Assembly: GCA_937872275.1 (NCBI GenBank)
Contig: CALMSE010000182.1
Coordinates: 1 to 11,274, forward strand
Source of the DNA: an uncultured Leucobacter sp.
GTDB taxonomy: Bacteria; Actinomycetota; Actinomycetes; Actinomycetales; Microbacteriaceae
Reading direction: 5' to 3'
Length of the DNA: 11,274 nucleotides
Translations under genes and position numbers: made by a program
Shown here: piece by piece, positions 6,403-11,274 of the stretch
Position numbering within the stretch: position 1 is the stretch's first letter
Layout of the letters: each line of letters begins with the position of its first letter
The notes under the pieces: generated by a model
Told to the model about the DNA's origin: nothing
The model's input: only the letters and a program-made list of their open reading frames with translations
The model's database searches: none

Positions 6403-7692
6403 TCAGATCGTGCCCTCCTCCGAGCGGACGAACACCGGCTCGTTGCTGTCGGTGCCGTACTTGTAGATGCCGATCCACGCCGTGGACGGATCGTTGTTCT
6501 CGTTCAGCGGACCCACGCCGGCCTTGGTGACGTAGTGGATGTCCTTGCCGTCCTCGATCAGCTTCTTGCAGTCGGCGAAGCTGCTGCACTCCTCGCCGCC
6601 GTCGGCACCCGTCACGGCCGCCAGCTGCTTCTGGATCGAAGCGGCGTCGGTCGCGCCGGCCTTCTCGGCCGCGAGTGCCACGATGGTCAGCAGGTCGTAC
6701 GCCTCGGGCGCGTAGGTGAGGTCGGCGAGCTCGCTGCCGTGCTCCTCCTGGTAGGCGTCCTTGAGCGCCTGCAGGAAGTCGGCGTCGACCTCGTAGCCGG
6801 GCTTGGTGCCCTGAGCGCCCGCGAGCAGCCCCGCCTCGAGGGACTCGAAGTTCTTGAGGCTGCCGTCGACCAGGTACACCTTCGAGAGATCGACGCCCTG
6901 AGCCTTGAGCTCGGGGACGATCTGCTCGACCTGATCGAAGGTGATGACCACGATCGCCTCGGCGCCCGACGCCTTGAGCGCGGTCACCTCGGAGGCGAAG
7001 GAGGTCTGCTCGACCGGGAACTCGTTGCCCTCGGACTTGCCGCCGTAGACGACCTCTGCGCCGCCCTCGGTGACCAGATCCTCGACGGTGTCGCGGAGAC
7101 CGAGGCCGTAGACGTCGTTGAAGGTCAGGAAGCCGACCTTCTCGTTGCCGTCGTCGAGGATCAGCTGCGCGAGCACGGAGCCCTGCACGGAGTCCGGCGG
7201 AGCGGTGCGGAAGTAGAGCGGGCTGACGCCGGTCATGACGTCACCGGTGTTCGACGGCGAGCCCATGAGGATGCCGGCGCCGGTGATGTCCTGGTAGACG
7301 TGCTGCGAACGCGAGGTGCTCATCGCGCCCATGACGAACGCGGCACCGCTGGAGATGACCTCCTGCGCGCCCTTCTCGACCACCGTGATGTCGGAGCCGT
7401 CGCCCTCGTTGGCGTTGGCGACGACCTCGACCGGCTGACCGAGCACGCCGCCCGCGGCGTCGATGTCGGACAGCGCGAGGGCGATGCCCGCCTCCACCGG
7501 AGGACGGAGGAAGTCGAGCGAGCCGGTCTGCGGAAGCAGGGTCGCGATCTTCAGCGGGCCGGTGCTGGCCTCGCCGCCGCTCTCGCCGCCGCTCGATTCG
7601 CCGCCGCCGCTCGAAGAGCAGCCCGCGAGCACCAGGGCGGCGCTCGCGACCAGCGCGACAGCGCCGGTCGTACGCGTGATATTCATCTTCAT
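6403..7692 (-). CDS. livK: Branched-chain amino acid ABC substrate-binding lipoprotein LivK
   Basis: This is the extracytoplasmic receptor that captures the amino acid and delivers it to LivHM. It has 429 residues. The signal sequence ends in the lipobox LAGC, with Cys25 the expected lipidated residue, followed by a Gly/Ser/Glu linker (26-42). The type I periplasmic-binding fold starts at PLKIATLLPQTGSLDFLRPP. GPxxSTSRSQ-like ligand-loop residues (GAMSTSRSQHVY), SPSNTGD and FRTAPPDSVQG follow in family order. Cys369 and Cys375 (CSSFADC) are a conserved pair before a KDIHY segment and are likely disulfide-bonded. The ATG at 7692 has AAAGG nine bases upstream and a basic N-terminus (MKMNITR); a longer frame to 7737 has no support. 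It is convergent with livHMGF rather than part of it. The ligand is inferred from family and context and could be another hydrophobic amino acid. Confidence 0.93.
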   Translation of the reverse strand: MKMNITRTTGAVALVASAALVLAGCSSSGGGESSGGESGGEASTGPLKIATLLPQTGSLDFLRPPVEAGIALALSDIDAAGGVLGQPVEVVANANEGDGSDITVVEKGAQEVISSGAAFVMGAMSTSRSQHVYQDITGAGILMGSPSNTGDVMTGVSPLYFRTAPPDSVQGSVLAQLILDDGNEKVGFLTFNDVYGLGLRDTVEDLVTEGGAEVVYGGKSEGNEFPVEQTSFASEVTALKASGAEAIVVITFDQVEQIVPELKAQGVDLSKVYLVDGSLKNFESLEAGLLAGAQGTKPGYEVDADFLQALKDAYQEEHGSELADLTYAPEAYDLLTIVALAAEKAGATDAASIQKQLAAVTGADGGEECSSFADCKKLIEDGKDIHYVTKAGVGPLNENNDPSTAWIGIYKYGTDSNEPVFVRSEEGTI

Positions 7693-7779
7693 GAATGAAT
7701 GCCTTTCTATCAGGCCGCAACAAAGAATTGCCGGCACAGTTGAAGAGCTTAGTGAGTGACGCGCCAGCTATCGCCCGTG

Positions 7780-7785
7780 ATTATC
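7780..7785 (-). promoter_or_regulatory. Possible -10 box of livK
   Basis: Read on the minus strand, GATAAT matches five of six positions of the sigma70 -10 consensus. It lies in the AT-richest part of the 172-base gap between livK and the response regulator gene (7693-7864), about 88 bases before the livK start. No good -35 hexamer sits 16-18 bases upstream. The start point could be elsewhere in the gap. Confidence 0.3.
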
Positions 7786-7807
7786 GGACCTTTACAGACT
7801 TGTTAGC

Positions 7808-7824
7808 GTCTCGTGATCATTCGG
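7808..7824 (-). promoter_or_regulatory. Candidate shared liv operator, copy upstream of livK
   Basis: On the minus strand this reads CCGAATGATCACGAGAC. It matches the livH upstream copy (1934-1950) at 13 of 17 positions, with TGATCACGA fully conserved and the same orientation relative to its gene. It lies about 23 bases upstream of the GATAAT hexamer, a position where an activator could act. The spacing to the putative -10 differs from the livH copy (about 46 bases), which weakens the case. Confidence 0.35.
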
Positions 7825-7864
7825 TGGCCGGCCCCTCCAAGGCCGCGCGCGGAAACCGGGGCGT

Positions 7865-8554
7865 TCAGCGCACTCCGGCCTCGTAGGCGAGGATCACCGC
7901 GTGCACCCGGTCGCGCAGTCCGAGCTTCGCCAGCACCCTCCCGACGTGCGTCTTCACGGTCGATTCGGAGAGGAACAGGCGCTCCCCGATCTCGGCGTTG
8001 CTGAGGCCCTCCGCGATGAGCGCGAACACCTCGCGCTCGCGCTCGGTGAGCTGCTCGAGCTCGGCGGCTCGGCCGGCGTCCGGGCTCGCCGGAGGGCCGG
8101 GACGGTTCCCCGCCCGCAACCGCGTGAGCAAGCGCTTCGTCACGCTCGGGGCCATGACCGAGTCGCCCGCCGCGACCGCGCGCACGGCCGCGATGAGCTC
8201 CGCCGCCCGGGCGTCCTTGAGCAGGAAGCCGCTCGCTCCCGCCTCGACCGCCTCCATCGCGTATTCGTCGAGGTCGAAGGTCGTGAGCACCAGCACCCGC
8301 GCCGAGGGGAGATCGCGGGCGATGCGCCCGGTCGCCTCGATCCCGTTCATCCCGGGCATGCGCACGTCCATCAGCACCACGTCGGGGGTGCGATCCTCCG
8401 CGGCGAGCGCCTCGATCCGCCGCAGCGCCTCCTCGCCCTCGTCCGCCTCGCCCACCACCTCGACGCCGTCGGCGGTGCCGAGGATCAGCGCGAAGCCCGT
8501 GCGGATCAGCTCCTGGTCGTCCACGATCATGACGCGGATCGCACGCTCAGCCAT
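7865..8554 (-). CDS. NarL/FixJ-family response regulator with LuxR-type HTH
   Basis: This transcription regulator is the partner of the histidine kinase encoded just upstream. It has 229 residues. The receiver domain (about 6-125) has acidic pocket residues Asp12 and Asp13, phosphoacceptor Asp63 (VVLMDVRMPGMNG), switch Thr91 and Lys113 (FLLKD). A linker of about 40 residues rich in Pro, Ala and Gly leads to the LuxR-type DNA-binding domain (169-222), with LTEREREV, AEGLSNAEIGERLFLSESTV and KTHVGRVLAKL. The ATG at 8554 follows GGGAG by four bases and overlaps the kinase stop by 8 bases, indicating translational coupling. A frame extending to 8584 lies inside the kinase gene and is not needed. 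Its targets probably include the ABC exporter of its own operon; that is an inference from the arrangement, not a visible binding site. Confidence 0.94.
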   Translation of the reverse strand: MAERAIRVMIVDDQELIRTGFALILGTADGVEVVGEADEGEEALRRIEALAAEDRTPDVVLMDVRMPGMNGIEATGRIARDLPSARVLVLTTFDLDEYAMEAVEAGASGFLLKDARAAELIAAVRAVAAGDSVMAPSVTKRLLTRLRAGNRPGPPASPDAGRAAELEQLTEREREVFALIAEGLSNAEIGERLFLSESTVKTHVGRVLAKLGLRDRVHAVILAYEAGVR

Positions 8555-10025
8555 CGTTCTCCCTTCCGGCCGCCGCAGCGGCATCCGTCGCCTCCCCCGC
8601 CTCCGATCCGGCCGCGGGCGAGACCGGCACGGGCGAGACCGGCACCGAGGCGAACAGCCGCCACCCGGGGCCGCGGGGGCCGCGCTCCAGCTCCCCTCCG
8701 AACAACCGCACCCGCTCGGCGAGCCCGTCGAGCCCGCGACCGCTGCCGGGAATGCCGCGCGCGACCGCGCCCCCGGCGGGTCCGCCGCCGGCGGGGCCAG
8801 AGTCGACGACCTCGACCGTCGAAGCCCGGGTGTCGTGCGCGATGGTCAGCTCCACCCGCGCGCCGGGGCCCGCGTGGCGGAGCGCATTGGTCAGCCCCTC
8901 CTGCACGATGCGGTAGACGGCGAGCTGCTGCTGGGCGTCGCCGCGCGGCTCCCCGCGCTCCGCGAAGGCCACGCTCAGGCCGGCCTCGGCGAAGCTCGCG
9001 ACGAGTTCCGAGAGCTGGGCGAGCCCGGGCTGCGGCGCGAGCGCCGCAACGGGTGACGATGCGCCATCCGCGCCGTCCTCGGCCAGCACGCCGAGCAGCC
9101 GCCGCATCTCCATGAGCGCGGCCCGCCCGGTCTCGGCCGCGCGCTCCATCGCCCGCTTCGCGGCCTCGGGCTGCGTGTCGGCTGCGACCGAGGCCGCCTC
9201 GCTCAGCGTGACCACGACGGAGAGCGAGTGGGCGACGACGTCGTGCATCTCGCGGGCGATGCGGGCGCGCTCGGCGGCCGCGGCGAGCTGGGCCCGCTGC
9301 TCGCGCTCGCGGGCGAGCTGATGGGCGCGATCGATGAGCGCCGCGACGTAGCGACGCCGATTGCCGAGGTTGATGCCGACCATCAGCACCGCGAGCAGCC
9401 ACACCGCGTTCGCGGTGTGCAGGGCGACGCGCTCGGCGAGCCCGAAAGGTCCCTCGGCGATGACGATCCCCGCGGGCCCGATGAGGCCGGTGCTCGCACC
9501 CCCGGTGAGCTGCACCAGCACGAGGTTCGTGACGAGGGCGACGCCGAGGCCGAGCCAGCCGGCGGCGACGCCGCGGTACACCGGCACCGCGTAGAGCAGG
9601 AAGACGAGCGCCACGGAGTTCGGGCCCACGAGCAGCCCCTGCTCGAAGAACAGCACGGCGCAGACGACGACGAGCCCGGCGAGCGGATAGCGGCGTCGGA
9701 GCCTGAGCGCGATCGCCGTCACCGCGATCAGCAGCAGGCTGAGGAGCAGCCACGGCCACTGCAGATACGCGCTCCGCGCCTGCAGGTACTCGGCGGCCGC
9801 CGGATCCGCAGCGTCGAGGGAGTCGATGACGATCCCCGAGAACACGTCGACCGAGATCACGAGCGCGCAGCCGAAGAGATAGCCGCCGACGATGAACCAG
9901 TCGACGAAGCGGGGGTGGGCGGCGAGCCAGCGGCGGATCACGCCCGGCGCACGCGGGAGCCGCAGCTCCGCGTCTGCGGGCTGCGGCTCCCCCGGTGCGA
10001 CCGGGACGGTCAGGGCGTTGGTCAC
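8547..10025 (-). CDS. Six-TM sensor histidine kinase (HisKA_3 / NarL-partner type)
   Basis: This membrane sensor kinase phosphorylates the adjacent response regulator. It has 492 residues starting at the GTG at 10025, which overlaps the permease stop as GTGA, with GAGAG seven bases upstream. A 40-residue cytoplasmic N-terminus precedes about six membrane segments (44-62, 90-107, 113-133, 137-153, 154-173, 197-220). A basic helix (223-258) leads to the HisKA_3 motif REMHDVVAHSLSV with phosphoacceptor His261. The ATPase domain shows the N-box EGLTNALRHA (Asn380), DSG (408-410) and the glycine-rich GSGRGLDGLAERV (427-439). No separate sensory domain is present, so the signal is probably read in or at the membrane. 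The 742-residue extension upstream only shadows the permease gene. The low-complexity tail after 462 contains a duplicated VPVSP. The stimulus is unknown; envelope stress is plausible given the ABC partner. Confidence 0.94.
   Translation of the reverse strand: MTNALTVPVAPGEPQPADAELRLPRAPGVIRRWLAAHPRFVDWFIVGGYLFGCALVISVDVFSGIVIDSLDAADPAAAEYLQARSAYLQWPWLLLSLLLIAVTAIALRLRRRYPLAGLVVVCAVLFFEQGLLVGPNSVALVFLLYAVPVYRGVAAGWLGLGVALVTNLVLVQLTGGASTGLIGPAGIVIAEGPFGLAERVALHTANAVWLLAVLMVGINLGNRRRYVAALIDRAHQLAREREQRAQLAAAAERARIAREMHDVVAHSLSVVVTLSEAASVAADTQPEAAKRAMERAAETGRAALMEMRRLLGVLAEDGADGASSPVAALAPQPGLAQLSELVASFAEAGLSVAFAERGEPRGDAQQQLAVYRIVQEGLTNALRHAGPGARVELTIAHDTRASTVEVVDSGPAGGGPAGGAVARGIPGSGRGLDGLAERVRLFGGELERGPRGPGWRLFASVPVSPVPVSPAAGSEAGEATDAAAAAGRENDG
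8616..8645 (-). repeat. 15-bp perfect tandem duplication within the kinase gene
   Basis: Two identical 15-base units (GGGCGAGACCGGCAC, plus-strand reading, at 8616-8630 and 8631-8645) lie end to end in the 3' part of the kinase gene. They encode the doubled VPVSP of the C-terminal tail, beyond the ATP-binding domain. The unit is a multiple of three, so the frame is kept. Replication slippage in a tolerant tail is the simplest reading. Confidence 0.8.
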
Positions 10026-10873
10026 ACGGCGTCTCTCGTCTTCAGCAGGATCGCGGCGGGCACGAGGGCGACGGCGGCCCAGGCCGCGAGCCCGGCCAGT
10101 GCCGCCCAGTATGGCACGCCGTCGAAGCCGGCGGTGATCGGGGCCTGCGCGAGCGTGTTGCCGAGCGAGGTCGGCAGCCACTCCGCCGCGACCGACACCC
10201 ACTCCCAGTTCGTCATCATCAGGATCTGGAACACGATGGGGAGCACGAAGAACACGACCACGACCACGGAGATCGCCCCCGCGCTCGACCGCAGCAGCGC
10301 GCCCACGCCGAACGCGAAGAGCGCGGCGAGCATGAGGTAGACCGTCGTGCTGAGCAGGGACCCGAACACCCCGGCCGAGCCGAAGGCCGAGAACGCGCCG
10401 TCGCCGAGGAAGACGGCCGCGAGCAGCGCGCCGCCGAAGGTGCCGACCCCGGCGACGACGACGCCGAGGGCCGCGACCACGAGCGCCTTCGCGAGGAATA
10501 CCGGGGTGCGCGAGGGCACGGCGGTGAGGGTGGACAGGATCATCCCGCTCGCGTACTCGCTGGTCGCGGCGAGCACGCCGAGCACGCCGAGGATGAGCAC
10601 GGTGAAGATCGTGCCGATCGTCGCCGACTGCACGAGCATGGCCGGCATCGTCTCGGGCGTCACGAACTCCGTGCCGGCCACCGCGAGCGACATGAGCGCG
10701 GCTCCGGCCAGACTGACCAGGAGCGCGACGAGGATCGACCAGCGGATCGAGCGCAGCGAGAGCAGCTTGATCCACTCGCCGCGCAGCACGCCGTCGAAGG
10801 TGAGCCGGCCCGCGGCGGAGGCGGATCGCGGCGCCGCGTCGGGAACGGTGGGGGTGAGGGTTGCAGTGGTCAT
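10022..10873 (-). CDS. ABC-2-type exporter permease
   Basis: This is the membrane subunit of an ABC exporter that would pair with the ATPase encoded just upstream. It has 283 residues. After a polar Thr/Ala/Pro N-terminus (1-22), the amphipathic segment FDGVLRGEWIKLLSLRSIRW (26-45) is typical of ABC-2 permeases of the drug and peptide exporter type. About six membrane segments follow (46-66, 84-103, 127-156, 171-194, 198-219, 254-277). The sequence SEYASGMILSTLTAVPSRTP (105-124) is the intracellular coupling region common in this family. The ATG at 10873 follows GAGGAG by eight bases, and 18 bases separate it from the ATPase stop. Its stop overlaps the kinase GTG by four bases. The substrate is unknown; peptide antibiotics or lipids are possible, as in related two-component-linked exporters. 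Confidence 0.92.
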   Translation of the reverse strand: MTTATLTPTVPDAAPRSASAAGRLTFDGVLRGEWIKLLSLRSIRWSILVALLVSLAGAALMSLAVAGTEFVTPETMPAMLVQSATIGTIFTVLILGVLGVLAATSEYASGMILSTLTAVPSRTPVFLAKALVVAALGVVVAGVGTFGGALLAAVFLGDGAFSAFGSAGVFGSLLSTTVYLMLAALFAFGVGALLRSSAGAISVVVVVFFVLPIVFQILMMTNWEWVSVAAEWLPTSLGNTLAQAPITAGFDGVPYWAALAGLAAWAAVALVPAAILLKTRDAV

Positions 10874-10891
10874 GATGGCTCCTCGCTATCG

Positions 10892-11274
10892 TCAGGCGGC
10901 GACTGCGCCGGTGGTGTACTCGACCTCGCCCCGGGTGAGGGCGAGGTAGGCGTCCTCGAGGGTCGCGGCGTCGGTGCCGAGCGCGTGCAGCACGATGCCG
11001 TGACCGGCCGCGATCTCGCCGACCCGCTCCGCGGTGATGCCGTCGAGCACCAGCTCGCTGCCCGCGCTCTCCTGGGTGCTGCGGGCGCCCTCGGCGCGCA
11101 GCAGCTCGCCGAGGCGGATCGCGTCGGGCGAGGACACCCGGACGGTGCGCTGCGGGCCCGCCGTCAGCAGCTCGGCGATCGGCGCGTCGGCGATGACCCG
11201 GCCTCGGCCGAGCACGATCACGTGGTCGGCGGTCTGCGCCATCTCGCTCATCAGGTGGCTCGACAGCAGCACGG
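10892..11274 (-). CDS. ABC exporter ATPase, C-terminal part only
   Basis: This is the ATP-binding subunit of the exporter, cut by the right edge; 127 codons before the stop are present. The visible part begins with VLLSSHLMSEMAQTADHVIV. In it the SSHLMSEM segment carries the H-loop His and is typical of the drug/peptide exporter ATPases (BcrA/NatA-like). LGRGRVIADAPIAELL follows, and then a C-terminal accessory domain of about 85 residues with the pattern TVRVSSPDAIRLGELLRAEG, like the domain C-terminal to many such ATPases. It ends in LEDAYLALTRGEVEYTTG. Walker A, the signature and Walker B lie outside the window, so they cannot be checked. The frame is open to the edge, and the GTG near 11272 is an internal codon rather than a start. 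It is probably the first gene of the operon with the permease, kinase and regulator. Confidence 0.93.
   Translation of the reverse strand, partial: VLLSSHLMSEMAQTADHVIVLGRGRVIADAPIAELLTAGPQRTVRVSSPDAIRLGELLRAEGARSTQESAGSELVLDGITAERVGEIAAGHGIVLHALGTDAATLEDAYLALTRGEVEYTTGAVAA

Noticed and set aside
6535..7698. Open frame of 387 codons on the plus strand antisense to livK
   Set aside because: The livK lipoprotein on the other strand has a lipobox and a full family pattern. This frame is Arg/Asp/Leu-rich shadow sequence.
7829..7845. Small GGCC hairpin downstream of the response regulator as a terminator
   Set aside because: The stem is only five pairs with a seven-base loop and no U-run. In GC-rich DNA such a structure is common, so I do not call it.

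Overview
This is chromosomal DNA of a high-GC Gram-positive bacterium. GC is very high throughout, third codon positions are mostly G or C, GTG starts occur, and the substrate-binding protein is a Gram-positive-type lipoprotein. The protein sequences look actinobacterial, most like Microbacteriaceae (a Leucobacter- or Microbacterium-like organism). That placement rests on general resemblance only; there is no rRNA or other marker in the window. I see no mobile element, tRNA, rRNA or CRISPR array.

Layout. (1) Positions 1-1870, minus strand: the protein-targeting genes ftsY, a small unknown gene, then ffh, which runs off the left edge. FtsY and Ffh are the receptor and the signal-recognition-particle GTPases for co-translational membrane insertion. 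(2) Positions 1871-2063: a divergent intergenic region. (3) Positions 2064-6227, plus strand: livH-livM-livG-livF, a tightly packed operon (9-nt gap, 8-nt overlap, 4-nt overlap) for the two permeases and two ATPases of a branched-chain (hydrophobic) amino acid ABC importer. LivH is unusual: it has a signal peptide and an extracytoplasmic beta-sandwich domain fused in front of the permease. (4) Positions 6228-6402: a convergent intergenic region with two strong hairpins, one suited to each direction. (5) Positions 6403-7692, minus strand: livK, the lipoprotein that captures substrate for the same importer, encoded convergently with its own upstream region. (6) Positions 7865-11274, minus strand: an exporter-type ABC ATPase (partial), its ABC-2 permease, a six-TM sensor histidine kinase and a NarL/LuxR-type response regulator. 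They are arranged as one operon with overlapping or short junctions.

How the genes work together. LivK at the membrane surface would hand amino acid to the LivH/LivM channel, driven by LivG/LivF. Separate transcription units let the cell set the binding-protein level independently. A 17-nt motif matching at 13 positions lies upstream of both livH and livK in the same orientation, and could be a shared operator. The right-hand operon resembles envelope-stress or peptide-resistance modules, in which a two-component system controls a drug or peptide exporter; the substrate cannot be read from the sequence. Most of the window is conventional. The parts most worth a second look are the LivH fusion, the shared liv motif, the two strand-specific terminator hairpins and the small gene between ftsY and ffh.
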